Assembly (NCBI RefSeq): GCF_021869535.1
Contig: NW_026262734.1
Span: 106,241,088 to 106,305,087, forward strand
Direction of reading: 5' to 3'
Source: Mytilus californianus
Lineage: Eukaryota; Mollusca; Bivalvia; Mytilida; Mytilidae
DNA length: 64,000 nt
Shown: positions 46,601 to 56,424 of the stretch, in pieces
Position numbering within the stretch: position 1 is the first letter of the stretch
How the letters are laid out: every line of letters starts with the position of its first letter
Position numbers and translations under genes: made by a program
Notes under the pieces: model-generated
Databases searched by the model: none
What the model was told of the DNA's origin: nothing
The model's input: the letters and a program-made list of their open reading frames with translations, nothing else

Positions 46601-47855
46601 ATTGCCAAAGACGACCATTTGTTTTAAAATGATATTAAAAAAATATCCAATTGTGAAAAACAGATGCAGAACTCATTTTGAATAATAATAGTATTTCATA
46701 TATTTAGTTTAAGATTTAAGCAAAACAAGGACATTTACGAAAGTACTTATTGTATAGATTTTTTTATGAACAGAACAGGAGGTGTAAAGTGTGCCTTTTC
46801 TGAATATCTATTGAACATATATTATGATAAATAATCAAGAACTATACCTTGAGAGAGATGAAAGGACACGTATGCACTGATGAAGACTTAGAACAGCCGG
46901 AAATTGAAACGGCTTGATTTGTTTCTTATAATGGAATGACAAATCTTCCATGCATTCTATTTCGAATGTGAAAATTCAAGGATCGGTAAATGCGCCAGAC
47001 GATAGTTAGGGATTAAAGTCTGAATTGCAAGTGGGAGAATGATCGAGGCTTACTGTAAACCAACTTATTTTCGCGATTTTCGCGAGTTCAAAAATAACGC
47101 GAATATAAATCTGCGCGAATTTGTTAAACTTAGATCTTCCCTTACATAAATACGTCAAGAAGATTAGAAAATCGCGAAAATGAATAGTAAAGAGGTCAGG
47201 CTAAAAAGGGTTCAACGCGAAATAAAGTATTCGTTTGCAGTATTGGTCAGAGGCTGTAACTTTGCCCCTCGACAGATGATCTATGTATCACTCATTTAAA
47301 TGTAGTAAGGCTTATTTAGTGGGTAGGAAAAATGGATTTCCAAACACTCGAATTTGACGTCCAGATTTTAGACAAGATGTGGCTGTTTAATTATACACCC
47401 GCTAAACAAAACTAAACGGACCTCCATCGTTACAGAATTCCTGAATATTGTCAATATTTATTTAAAAATCAAGAGCTTTTACATAAGATAAGCAATGCCA
47501 GTATAAACGAACATATTCAACGATACTTACAAGTTACCACCAAGGTCAACATTGTGTATTGTGTAAATGAATGACCTCAGGTGATAAGGAATATTAGTAC
47601 ATTTAATAACTTATGCAACACTAGTGTGTGAAGAATTTCAAGTTCACTGTATTACTGTATTGTTGTCCATGCAGATATGTTAGGAACTAATGGTTGACTT
47701 GAAAAATTTTGCCATCGTTTAAAGCAGATTTCTTGACCTCCTCTTAATTTAAAACAACACAAGAAGTATACGACAATGAAAAGGCAGCACATCACAATAA
47801 ATTCAGAAAAGACGTTATTTTCATAGTGACGCTCCTGAAATGTTTTACCCTCCAT
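22593..47855 (-). CDS. GH81 endo-beta-1,3-glucanase with N-terminal anchor and inserted duplicated module
   Basis: Seventeen exons: 47855-47656, 46421-46189, 41275-41081, 40027-39918, 39563-39434, 38404-38177, 37755-37517, 33999-33869, 32866-32829, 31741-31236, 30239-30072, 28976-28775, 27582-27388, 26924-26767, 25927-25610, 24477-24379, 22745-22593. All have GT-AG introns and compatible phases; they sum to 3,303 nt (1,100 residues plus stop). Residues 17-35 are a hydrophobic segment (signal-anchor or signal peptide). GH81 N-terminal beta-sandwich: about 105-289 and 530-670. Residues 290-501 are two tandem cysteine modules, followed by a Pro/Thr linker (503-530). The helical catalytic domain has YNDHHFHIGY (D834, expected acid) and GIRQEESSSE (E907/E911, expected base). 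GH81 enzymes cut internal beta-1,3-glucan (laminarin, fungal or algal walls), so digestion or defence is likely. The first exon is the least certain. Confidence 0.9.
22746..24378 (-). other. GH81 last intron
   Basis: It contains a diverged repeat at about 23040-23240, a Penelope-like remnant at 23339-23430, a short fold-back MITE piece at 23790-23835 and a Rep1 copy at 24020-24190. The rest is AT-rich and featureless. Confidence 0.5.
23339..23430 (-). pseudogene. Penelope-like element C-terminal remnant
   Basis: The minus strand reads LQKLYRHHHDLFDSYRKS then VSQMT. This parallels the C-terminus of the larger copies in the window (KFYGHYHELVDLYEVSEFKL). Only about 30 codons survive. Confidence 0.6.
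25395..25525 (-). repeat. Rep1, inverted copy
   Basis: It reads as the reverse complement of Rep1 (gccatggcgttgtcagtttg, then gagtttgactgtccctctgg). It lies in a GH81 intron, just beyond the splice donor of the exon that ends at 25610. Confidence 0.65.
26445..26590. repeat. Short minisatellite, ~33-39 bp units
   Basis: There are four degenerate copies of 'gaataatagaagcatataat cacgagagtt'. Confidence 0.7.
28200..28605 (+). pseudogene. Decayed Penelope-like reverse transcriptase fragment
   Basis: It retains YIDDVLAQNRS (motif C, compare FRYIDDVLSLNN of the larger copies). Further on it reads FYGHQNDVVDH, matching the FYGHYHELVDL C-terminus. Several stops and internal deletions intervene. It lies in a GH81 intron on the opposite strand to the gene. 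Confidence 0.7.
29380..29640. repeat. Probable interspersed repeat in GH81 intron
   Basis: A GC-richer island (caccgtggccgttcgcacct ... gagcacggggactacctatt) stands out from the AT-rich intron. It has no open frame and no second copy in this window, so the repeat status is inferred. Confidence 0.3.
30825..31040 (+). repeat. Interspersed repeat Rep3
   Basis: 'gaaatgcctgtaccaagtct ggaatatgacagttgt ... gttgatgtgtttaagctttt gattttgccatt' recurs at 63285-63470. A partial copy lies at 31965-32055. The first part resembles the 3' flanks of both Penelope-like copies (45650-45760 and 53530-53620), so it may derive from such tails. Confidence 0.65.
32829..33999 (-). other. Second inserted cysteine module of GH81 (end of exon 7 through exon 9)
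   Basis: Residues about 413-501. The pattern of the first copy is repeated: ICHPGDISASAVCD..IDITIDLGSSD, IEKIQYAMEGSDVWHHPP, NCKPDRCSRTG, then YAVNFIGCTTVP. The 5' portion is encoded at 37517-37640. Exon 9 stops inside the module at a CCAG|GTAACT donor. Confidence 0.7.
34480..36540 (+). repeat. Tandem-cored interspersed repeat (family A)
   Basis: The leading part (about 34500-34690, repeated in variant form near 35125-35230) contains 'ctctgaatttggattg'. Four to five units of about 130 bp follow, each with 'gggcccaaaatcaaaaatct', 'ttcagcatatcaaagaa' and 'gaaatcaaacaaagtttaat', between 35237 and 36230. The tail carries 'ttggcccctttttggcccct'. The unit array is interrupted at 35612-36000 by MITE X. 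A second, shorter copy of the leading part lies at 55640-55830. Confidence 0.75.
35612..36000 (+). mobile_element. MITE X, uninterrupted copy (389 bp)
   Basis: It begins tttagtgttagtctttgtaa and ends ttcttaggcagattggcacttaa. The ends are imperfect inverted repeats (TTAAGTGCCA-type). It sits within one unit of the family A array: the array text breaks after ggacct and resumes with tgtggaccaatt. It has no frame. The TTAA-like ends hint at piggyBac-type mobilisation, but this is inference. Confidence 0.82.
36558..37410 (+). mobile_element. Helitron-like non-autonomous element with ~180-bp tandem core
   Basis: The 5' end agctcacctggcccaaaggg forms a hairpin with the following ccaagtgagct. A subterminal inverted match CAGGTGAGC lies at 37377-37385. 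The 3' end has a stem ggctc-ttga-gagcc (37392-37405), then CTAG at 37407-37410 followed by T, the classic Helitron terminus. The core has about 3.5 units of 'aaccactgaatggaatgaaa ... gatccatcatccaagatggc'. Frames read across it are repeat shadows. Confidence 0.82.
37517..38404 (-). other. First inserted cysteine module of GH81 (exons 6-7)
   Basis: Residues about 298-393. It starts LSGTCSGGTLHIVLDSD, has a central ITRLQYAVNSL, then NCDKNSCHLS, and ends FAVNYIGHYLLPGNW..TC. The second copy follows after a charged spacer rich in K and E. The module resembles a small beta-rich carbohydrate-binding unit, but I do not recognise a named family. Confidence 0.7.
38480..38577 (+). mobile_element. SINE 3' end with (ATCA)n tail
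   Basis: 'atatttgccactggatgtta agcaaacaaaa' followed by ATCAATCAATCAATC is a standard tail of molluscan SINEs. The tRNA-like head is not recognisable. Confidence 0.65.
38850..39010 (+). repeat. Possible interspersed repeat in GH81 intron
   Basis: A compositionally distinct island (tacgggtaccacatgtggat ... cggagcacatcaagtcacca) includes a 103-codon open frame with no recognisable domain. I treat it as repeat-derived rather than a gene. There is no second copy in this window. Confidence 0.3.
41299..41322. repeat. (TA)n microsatellite
   Basis: A run of alternating ta/at followed by a T run lies about 25 bases upstream, in the sense of the gene, of the GH81 exon 3 acceptor. Confidence 0.8.
41300..43600. 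other. GH81 intron sequence without recognised elements
   Basis: AT-rich, with short frames on both strands only. The last few hundred bases before 43639 may be the 5' flank of the Penelope-like element, but there is no matching sequence in front of the second copy. Confidence 0.4.
43639..46010 (+). pseudogene. Penelope-like element, copy 1 (reverse transcriptase, disrupted)
   Basis: The frame pieces 43639-43974, 44023-44553, 44550-44747 and 44744-44938 together follow the reverse transcriptase of Penelope-like elements. They carry LPSLYWIPKLHKTPYKERYI, FDFSMLYTTIP (motif A), VGIPIGTNCAPLLADLFLY (motif B), FRYIDDVLSLNNP (motif C), then a C-terminus ending KFYGHYHELVDLYEVSEFKL and a stop at 44936-44938. 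Frameshifts near 43975 and 44530 break it, and the N-terminus seen in copy 2 is missing. No GIY-YIG endonuclease was found after the reverse transcriptase. Sequence to about 46010 matches the 3' flank of copy 2. It is in a GH81 intron, on the strand opposite the gene. Confidence 0.85.
47051..47242. mobile_element. 192-bp MITE with TACTGTAAACC-type ends
   Basis: The left end is tactgtaaaccaacttattt tcgcg; the right end cgcgaaataaagtattcgtt tgcagta is its imperfect reverse complement. The ends begin and finish with TA, suggesting a TA target as for Tc1/mariner. The interior is rich in cgcgaa motifs. It lies in the first GH81 intron. Confidence 0.82.
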
Positions 47856-48980
47856 TTAAATATAATGAACTAAACATTTAAATATTTGATTAAACTTTGC
47901 CCCAGACCTTCAAAGAGGTAGGGCCAACTTCCTCTGCATTTGGTCACTCACAGGGTCAAAATTAGAAAGGGGTTGAAACAGTCCGGAATGTAAATAATAA
48001 AGAGACTAAACAATATACTTTAAAGATTTGTCTATAATATAACATTGATCCACACTATCAAACTGTTTGTCAGTGCTGCATGTATTAAAAGATTGGTAAA
48101 AGATACCACAGGGACATTCAAATTCATAAGTCGAAAACATTGATAATAGAGACAATATTTCAAGTTTACATTCTTTTGTAAAATTTGAAATCTAATTACC
48201 TGGTTTTCCTAAATGAAGTAATTTGTATCTGAAAGATACTCACGTTTGATGTTTGGTTTTGATTACAAATGTCATTCTTATTTAATGTTTGGAACAATAA
48301 TAATAAAACGTTCTCAAAACACATCCACATAGGATGTATCTTTAGAAATTTATAAATTAGTAACATGTTCAGAAAAACGCTATCCCTAGAAAATTAAAGT
48401 AAACACAAAAGGCTGTAAAACTGTTGATTTTGGTAAAGCCTTAATAGATATAAGAAGATGTGGTATGAGTGCCAATGAGACAACTCTCCATCCAAGTCAA
48501 AATTTATAAAAGTAAACCATTATAGGTCACAGTACGGTCTTTAACAACCGTTTCTTAGCCTAGTTGTGAATTAAATGAAGTAACAATTGGCCATAGCTCT
48601 TTCGTAATTTCATTAAAGAATGATGAAATTACCTGTAAGGTCAAGATTATGAATGCAAGATATTCAGAAGTCAGAATATGGGTTTCAATGAAGGGAATTA
48701 AGGTATCTATATCAGCTGTACTTATGTAGTTTATCAACATTAGTTAACATCAAAGTCCTGGCACAAACAAAAATGGAAGCTGAGAATTCGGAATCGCATG
48801 AATTTTAAACGATTTTAGACCAGGTACATCGTAGCGGTAATCATACCATGTTATGCATCTATGGTATCATACAATTTCATATCAGTAGTAAGTTTAGCAA
48901 TGAGGAATATGACTAAACCTAGAATAATATCAGAAGGACAATGAATGGCATATGAGATTTATGACACAATTCCTAGGGTT
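47856..48980. other. Region upstream of GH81
   Basis: This should hold the GH81 promoter and 5' UTR, but no defined core element was recognised. It contains a Rep1 piece near 48090-48135 and a partial fold-back MITE at 48455-48545. Confidence 0.35.
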
Positions 48981-48984
48981 CTGT

Positions 48985-49140
48985 AAAAGAAAGGAGAAAG
49001 ATACCAGAGGGACATCCAAACTCATAAGTCGAAAATAAACTGACAACACAATGGCTAAAAAAGAAAAAGACCAACAGACAAACAATAGTACACAAAACAC
49101 AACATAGAAAACTAAAGAATGAGTAAAGTAAACAATTCAT
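48985..49140 (+). repeat. Rep1 copy
   Basis: This is one of the better preserved copies: 'agataccagagggacatcca aactcataagtcgaaaataa' through 'tagtacacaaaacacaaca'. Confidence 0.7.
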
Positions 49141-49551
49141 GAAAAAGACCACATAAAGTGCGGTGATTAGTTCAGTGATTCTACTCCATCGCCTTACTGA
49201 AACAGTGAGATTAAGAATACCCCCATGGGTTAAATCGCATTGTTGACAACATGCGCTGACACATCTAATCTGTTATAAGTAACGATCACAGTTTCGATAG
49301 ATGGTATGCTACTATTCAAGAATTGGAAGTGGCCTATACAAAAATGGATATCATCACATAGGAGTGATTTGGGATGCGAGGAAACTAAAAAAAATGGGAT
49401 AGCAGTAAAACAAACCTTCTAACAAACAGGTAATCTGACTACTAAAATTATACAGTTGATGTTGGTGGACTGTTAGTCCCAGGGGTATCATTTGATATTT
49501 TGCACAGTAGAGAGTGCTCCCAAACCAGCATGAGGTGCAACACAAATACTA

Positions 49552-52390
49552 TTGAGAAAACTTTTAGAAATTAAGGTTCTAACTCCAGCAAAGATGATCT
49601 TCAGGTTACTGATGGATGCAGTTGAGGACTATGCTAGAAAATGGGTAAAGCGCGAACCAGACGAACCAGAACTGGACACTTTGTCTGAATGGATCAAAGC
49701 TATTCGATCATCCATTCAGAAGCAAATTCAGAAACTACGATGTACTATGAGCACAAAGGTTTCTAACCCATTTAAAATTCCGGAGGTTGTGGATGCGTTA
49801 TCCCCTTTGCATGAAAAATATGTCGTTGTTCCAGCAGATAAAGCCTCCAATAATATTGTCTCCTTATGTAAATACCATTATTTGCAATGTCTCACAAAAA
49901 AGCTTGGAATAAACAGCACAACTGGTAATCCTACATATTCTTTAACATCATTTACAAAGGATGAAATTTTACAAAATCACAAATCTGTCCTTCTTTCATT
50001 TGGTATTAACTTCAAAGATAACGAAGAAAATCTACCGTCATTATACTGGATACCAAAACTTCACAAAACTCCGTATAAAGAACGATATATAGCTGGATCA
50101 TCAAAATGTTCGACTAAACATCTTTCTAAAGTGTTGACTACTATTCTTTCCATAGTAAAAGATGGCCTTTAAAAATATTGTGATGAGATATATTTAAACA
50201 GTGGTGTCAATCAGATGTGAATTCCCCAAAATTCCAAAGATCTACTGCTAAATCTCAGATCACAATCTCTGCAATTTTGCAGCAACATTAAGACCTTTGA
50301 TTTTTCTACGCTTTACACTACTATTCCCAATGCTCAATTGAAAGATCGCCTTCCCCATCTCATTAAACATAGCTTTTTCTATAAAAATGGGAATCATAGA
50401 TATAAATTTCTTGTTTTGGGTTATAATAATTCTTATTTTGTGAAGAACCGCACTGATTCTATCGGAAAATACAGTGAAGACGATATTATCAAAATGCTGG
50501 ACTTTTTAATCGAAAATATATTTGTCGAGTTTGGAGTATTGATATTTCAACAGACAGTCGGTATTCCGCTGGGTGCTAATTGTGCACCCCCTTCTGGCCA
50601 ATTTGTTTTTTGTACTCGTATGAAGCAGAATTCATTCAGAACCTTCTAAAAGACAAAAAGAAAAAGCACCTTGCAAAATTCTTTAATATTACTTTCAGAT
50701 ATATTGATGATGTCCTATGTACTGAATAACCCATATTTCAGTCAGTACTTGCATCTCATATATCCCAGTGAACTTGAAATTAGGGATACTACTGATACAA
50801 GAAGGACTGCTTCATATCTTGATGTTTTCCTCAATATTGACACAGATGGACGACTTCACACTGAAATCTATGACAAACGGGATGATTTCAACTTCCCAAT
50901 TATCAATTTCCCATTTCTCAGCAGTAACATACCCTCTGCTCCGTCGTATGGTGTTTACATATCTCAATTGATACGTTATGCTCGTGCATGTTCACATTAT
51001 ACTTACTTCATATACAGGAGTGTGCTCCTTACACAGCAACTGCTCAAACAGAGTTATGAGGAGGAAAGTTTAACAAGAGTGCAAACGCTGAAATGTCTCG
51101 CCTTCTTTACTAACCATTGATTTTATGTTGATAGTCCTAAATATAAAGCTTTAATACAAGTAACACATAAACTTAACATGATCCAAGAAAATGAGGTCAA
51201 GGTCAGATAAACCAAACGAAAAATACATGTACACCTTACAATCATTCAATAAACCAAACATAGTTGACCTATTGCTTATAGTTTCTTAGAAACAGTCTTA
51301 ACCAAGAAAACTTAACATTGACCAATGAACCATGAAAATGAGGTAAAGGTCAGATGAACCATGCCAGACAGACATGTACACCTTACAATCAATGTATGCA
51401 TTAAATATAGTTGACCTATTGCTTATAATATCTAAGAAACAAACTTAACCATGAAAACTTCACATTGACCAATGAACAATGAAAATGAGGTCAAGGTCAG
51501 ATGATACCTGCCAGACAGACATATACACCTTACAATCCTTCCATACAACAAATATAGTTGATCTATTGCTTATAGTTGAAGAAAAACAGACCAAAACACA
51601 AAAACTTTACACTGAGTAATGAACCGTGAAAATGACGTCAAGGTCAAATAAAACCTGCGAGACTGACATGTACATCATAAAATATTTCCATACACCAAAT
51701 ATAGCTGACCTATTGCCTATAGTATTAGTAAAAAGACCAAAACTCAAAAACTTAACTTTGACCACTGAACCATGAAAATGAGATCAAGGTCAGATGACAC
51801 CTACCAGTTGGACATGTACACCTTACAATCATTCCATATACCAAATATAGTAGACCTACTGCTTATAGTATCTGATATATGGACTTGACCACGAAAACTT
51901 AACCTTGTTCACTGATCCATGAAATGAGGTCGAGGTCAAATGAAAATTGTCTGACGGGCATGAGGACCTTGCAAGGTACGCACATACTAAATATAGTTAT
52001 CCTATTACTCATAACAAGAAAGAAATTAACATTACTAAAAATGTTGACTTTTTTTCAAGTAGTCACTGAACCATGAAAATGAGGTCAAGGACAATGGATA
52101 TATGACAGACGGAAACTTCGTAACATAAGGCATCTATATACAAAGTATGAAGCGTCCAGGTCTTCTAGCTTCTAAAATATAAAGCTTTTAAGAAGTTAGC
52201 TAACGCCGCCGCCGCCGCCGGATCACTATCCCTATGTCGAGCTTTCTGCGACAAAAGTCGCAGGCTCGACAAAAATGACACTCCATAAATTTTATGGACA
52301 CCATCACGAATTGGTTGATCTATACGATGTGTCTGTGACTAAACTAACTAATGACATTTTTACCACGTCTAAGATTGTGGCTTAACATCT
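49552..52390 (+). pseudogene. Penelope-like element, copy 2 (split by an insertion)
   Basis: The first frame (49552-50172) carries an N-terminal region absent from copy 1, including VVVPADKASNN, followed by LPSLYWIPKLHKTPYKERYI. The reverse transcriptase continues at 50280-50649 (FDFSTLYTTIP, VGIPLGANCAPP), about 50690 (YIDDVL, then a frameshift) and 50671-51070. At 51072 the frame is cut by a 1.2-kb tandem-repeat element, and it resumes at 52275 with HKFYGHHHELVDLYDVS then a stop near 52385. Stops and frameshifts at 50170, 50220 and about 50600-50710 make it inactive. No GIY-YIG domain follows. Confidence 0.85.
51072..52274 (+). mobile_element. Tandem-repeat-cored element (bivalve pearl/Helitron-like), copy 1, inside Penelope copy 2
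   Basis: It begins aacaagagtgcaaacgctga. The core has about seven ~130-bp units, each with accatgaaaatgaggtcaag and gacctattgcttatagt. It ends with a (CGC)n tract, then a nested hairpin gtcgagc-ttt-ctgcgac-aaaa-gtcgcag-gctcgac and an A run. The layout (unique ends, tandem core, 3' hairpin) matches non-autonomous Helitron-related elements described in bivalves. No coding capacity. Confidence 0.8.
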
Positions 52391-53830
52391 TTGTTGTCTG
52401 TCTGCTAAGAACCGAACGTGACCTATTCCCGAATTTGACTGTTATACAGAGTGAGAATTTGCATTACTATACGACGTGTCTCGGTATTTTGTACATTCAA
52501 CATTCATATATTTGTTTTTGATGTTTCTGTTATGATTTCGGTTGAATAATGTGTTATGTCTTATTGTTTGTTGTCCAATTAATTATAAAATTGCCTTTCA
52601 ATACCATCATTGTCATATTCCCGAATATGACTGTTTTACCGAGTTTGAATTTACATTGCTATACGACGTGTCTCTGTATTTTCTACATCCAACATTCATG
52701 TATTTATTTTTTATGTTTCTGTTATGGTTTCGTTTGGAGGTTGCACTTTGTAAATACAGCTGTTTCTCAAACCACGCCTCTTTTGGTGAGATATTTAATA
52801 TTCATAGGTATGTTAATTTGTTAACGTACTGGTTCCCATTGATGATCTCTGTATTTCATCTCATAGAGACATCACTTGGGAATGTAACCAGTATAGATAA
52901 ACATGGTAGCGGCTAAATTTTAATTCTTAGGAGGTCCAAAAATGGAGGTAAGGGTAGTATAGAATTTTAATATAAGTTTAAACTCTTAGAAGTTCAGGGC
53001 ATATAAATGTTGAAAATATGCCGCACAGCCCTATATTTTGACCTTTGAATAAAATAGTAGTGCATATAAACTTTCCGTTCTGGGATATTATTTTTCACGA
53101 AACTTCATAGTAAAAGTGTCACAGTTTTAGCCGCAAAGGGAGTTCCTATGGGAAATTGCATTGTCTGTATTTACAGAATTGCAACCTGGATAATGTGTTA
53201 TTTCTTATCGTTTGTAGTCCAAATAATTATAAAATTGCCTTTCAATACCATCATTGTCATGAAAATTGTTTGGACGAGTATTGTCAAAATAATTGTATAA
53301 AGTTCGAGATTGCATGTTAGTTACGTAAGCGTGTCACTGTTTTCAATATCCTGTGGTGTCTGTCGTTGATGGAATATGTTCGTTCTTTTTCTTCGGTTTG
53401 CTTGTTGTTTCGACTATTATATTATTTGTTTGTGCGTTTCTCTGTGATGAATGTTCTTATGTGTGTTTGTGCTGTATTTCTGTCACGTAGTGTTGTCATT
53501 TTAGCTATATTTTTTACATTCCAAAAGTGGGAGGTTTGGCTAGCCGTTAAACCAGGGTCAACACACCATTTTTTCTTAAAATGTCCTGTACCAAGTCAGG
53601 AATATGGCAGTTGTTATATAATAGTTCGTTTCTATGTATGTATGTTGGCGTTTGTTTTTGTTGCACTTCAGTGTTCCTGTTGTTCCTTTGTTTTCCTCTT
53701 ATAGTTGATGTGTTTCCCTCGGTTTTGGTTTGTAACCCGGATTTGTTTTCTCTCAATCGATTTATGACTTTTAAACACCGGTATACTACTGTTGCCTTTA
53801 TTTAGATTCCTTTTAGTCATAACTCTTCAA
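52390..53830 (+). repeat. Penelope copy 2 3' flank with a local tandem duplication
   Basis: About 200 bases starting attcccgaatttgactg (52430) are repeated from 52618, the second copy being split by a MITE at 52738-53187. From about 53480 the sequence matches the 3' flank of Penelope copy 1 (45650-45960): gtttggctagcc, tgtaccaagtcaggaatatg, gtttccctcggttttggttt. Confidence 0.7.
52738..53187. mobile_element. 450-bp MITE with ~27-bp inverted ends
   Basis: The left end aggttgcactttgtaaatac ag pairs with the right end ctgtatttacagaattgcaa cct. It lies in the second half of the duplicated Penelope flank, at the point where the first half reads continuously from gttatgatttcg into ataatgtgtt. No frame. 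Confidence 0.8.
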
Positions 53831-54540
53831 TTATATATACATCCTTGTTTTTTTTTCGTTTTTGTTTTGAACATTCCTGGTGAAGATAAATTCAAATCAA
53901 AGCGCGAAAGCGCTGTAAAGGCAGTTAATTACAGGTTGTGTGTATTTTTAGTCCAGTTATATCATTATCTTGCATAGTACATTGTACTTATCAGAGGTGG
54001 CTTTCAGTATTTAAGATTTAGAGTTCTCTAATGATATTGAACAAGTTTTATGAATGTCATATTCTGAGCACTATATGAAGGCGATTGTTCTCACTTGTTT
54101 ATGAACTAGTGCATTATGTCCAGTTTGTACCTTTTTTATCTATGTTTATAGTCAAATACTGTTTAAAATAGTTTGGCATTTTCTTTTTAGTAATAAGTAA
54201 ATGTTATCAACTGTATTTTATTCAACTTTGCAAATGTGGTTTGTTACTGGTAAGTACAATGTATGGATGATAGTTGTTCCATTGACAATCATAACACATC
54301 TCCTTATTTATATAATGATCTATATTCAACGACCTCAGGTACAAAAAAAATGTATGTAACTAAACTATGATGGGAAACCTTTGACTTCTTTCTTTTATAT
54401 AAACTTTTGATTTGGTACCATAGAACTATGTAGAATAAATGTACATTGCAACATGTCAATTCTTTCAATGACAATACTTTTTTTAGAAACTATAACTCCA
54501 AGCAAAATTATATTTTCAAGTATAAAGTAATTTATGAATG
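53830..54540. other. Intergenic, little recognised
   Basis: Only a short fold-back MITE piece at 54262-54320 (ccattgacaatcataacaca tctcc). Confidence 0.5.
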
Positions 54541-54541
54541 A

Positions 54542-55617
54542 AACAAGAGTGCACACGCTGAAATGTCTCGCCTTCTTTACTAATCATTGATATTATGTTG
54601 ATAGTCCTAAATATAAAGCTTTATTACAACTGTCACATAAACTTAACATTAACCAAGTAAACTAAACATTGACCAATGAACCAAGAAAATGAGGTCAAGG
54701 TCAGATGAACCATGCTAGGCAGGCATGTACAGCTAACAATTCTTCCATACAACAAATATAGTTGACCTATATTTAGCTATTGCTTATAGTTTAAGAAAAA
54801 CAGACCAAATCACAAAAACTTAAAACTGAGCAATGAACCTTGAAAATGAGGTCAAGGTTAAAAAAAAACCTGCGTGACTGACAAATAGATCATAAAATAT
54901 TTCCATACACCAAATATAGTTGAACTATTGCATATAGTATTAGAAAAAAAGACCAAAACTCAAAAACTTAACTTTGACCACTGAACCATGAAAATGAGGT
55001 CATGGTCAGATGACACCTGCCAGTTAGACATGTACACCTTACAATCATTCCATACACCAAATATAGTAGACATATTGCATACAGTATAAGAAAAACAGAC
55101 CAAAACACAAAAACTTAACTATAACCACTGAACCATGAAAATGAGGTCAAGGTCAGATAACACCTGCCAGTTGGCCAGTCCTTCCATACACCGAATATAC
55201 TAGACCTATTGCTTATAGTATCTGAGATATGGACTTAACCACCAAAACTTAAACTTGTTCACTGATCCATGAAATGAGGTCGAGGTCAAGTGAAAACTGT
55301 CTGACGGGCATGAGGACCTTGCAAGGTACGCACATACCAAATATAGTTATCCTATTACTTATAATAAGAGAGAATTTAACATTACAAAAAAACTTAACTT
55401 TTTTTTCAAGTAGTCATTGAACCATGAAAATGAGGTCAAGGACATTGGACATGTGACTGACGGAAACTTCGTAACATGAGGCATCCATATACAAAGTATG
55501 AAGCATCCAGACCTTCCACCTTCTAAAATATAAAGCTTTTAAGAAGTTAGCTAACGCCGCCGCCGGATCACTATCCCTGTCGAGCTTTCTGCGACAAAAG
55601 TCGCAGGCTCGACAAAA
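54542..55617 (+). mobile_element. Tandem-repeat-cored element, copy 2
   Basis: It has the same start (aacaagagtgcacacgctga), the same ~130-bp units and the same nested 3' hairpin followed by aaaaa as the element at 51072-52274. The core has one unit fewer and the CGC tract is shorter. Confidence 0.82.
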
Positions 55618-55639
55618 AGGAGTTCTTAATTAAGAAATA

Positions 55640-56130
55640 AACTGATTCGCTGAGCGCAGCTGGATACACCCGCAGAGGTCCAACCCTGAACAGTTGGGGC
55701 AAAAATGGACACAATATTCAAGCTTGATACAGGTCTGAATTTGGATTGTAATTAAATATTTGACATATTATAGTTTCTGAATAAATGTAGTCAAAGAACT
55801 TGAAATCGGTTATATGAATTGAATTTATATTCAATTAAAGATTTCTTGCTGTTGTGCAATACACTGTGCTGTTACGCAATACTTAATAAATCTGTTGCCA
55901 GACTATAAACAAATAAAGTTCAATTTCTTCTCAATGTCATATTTGAAATTTATGAAAATCAATAGGGAGATTACATCAATAGCTATAAATAATTCACCAA
56001 AGTTTCATGCGAACTGCTTAAAGCATTTTTGAGTTGTTGTCCAAAAACTGGAAAATCCCCCCTTTTTTAATGAATAAAACCCCACAACTCAGAAATGTAA
56101 AATCTAAAATTTATAAAATTCTAAAGGGAG
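55640..56130 (+). repeat. Family A repeat, short copy
   Basis: 'gctgagcgcagctggataca ... caaccctgaacagttggggc ... tctgaatttggattg' parallels 34500-34690. The ~130-bp units are not present here. Confidence 0.6.
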
Positions 56131-56424
56131 CTTACGGATTGATAATTTAGATGCAAGATTTTTTTATCAGTTGTTAGTGGCTTTGAACTACATGTAGCTG
56201 TCAGTAAATGCGAGTACTCTCAGATCTGTACTTAGTGTCTTTTTATGGTTTGGATGTACAACTACCCGGCCACGTCCACTTGTATTTGTATTTATCCATC
56301 TGATGAGTTAAGCCTCTTTCAACTGATTTTTATAGTTCGTTCTTATATTGTACTGTTACACCACTGTCCCAAGTTAGGGGGTGGGTTGGGATCCCGCTAA
56401 CATGTTTAACCCCGCCACATTCTT

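Noticed and set aside
51072-55617. Possible satellite DNA spanning the two tandem-cored blocks
   Set aside because: Each block has defined unique ends and a terminal hairpin, so they are discrete mobile elements.
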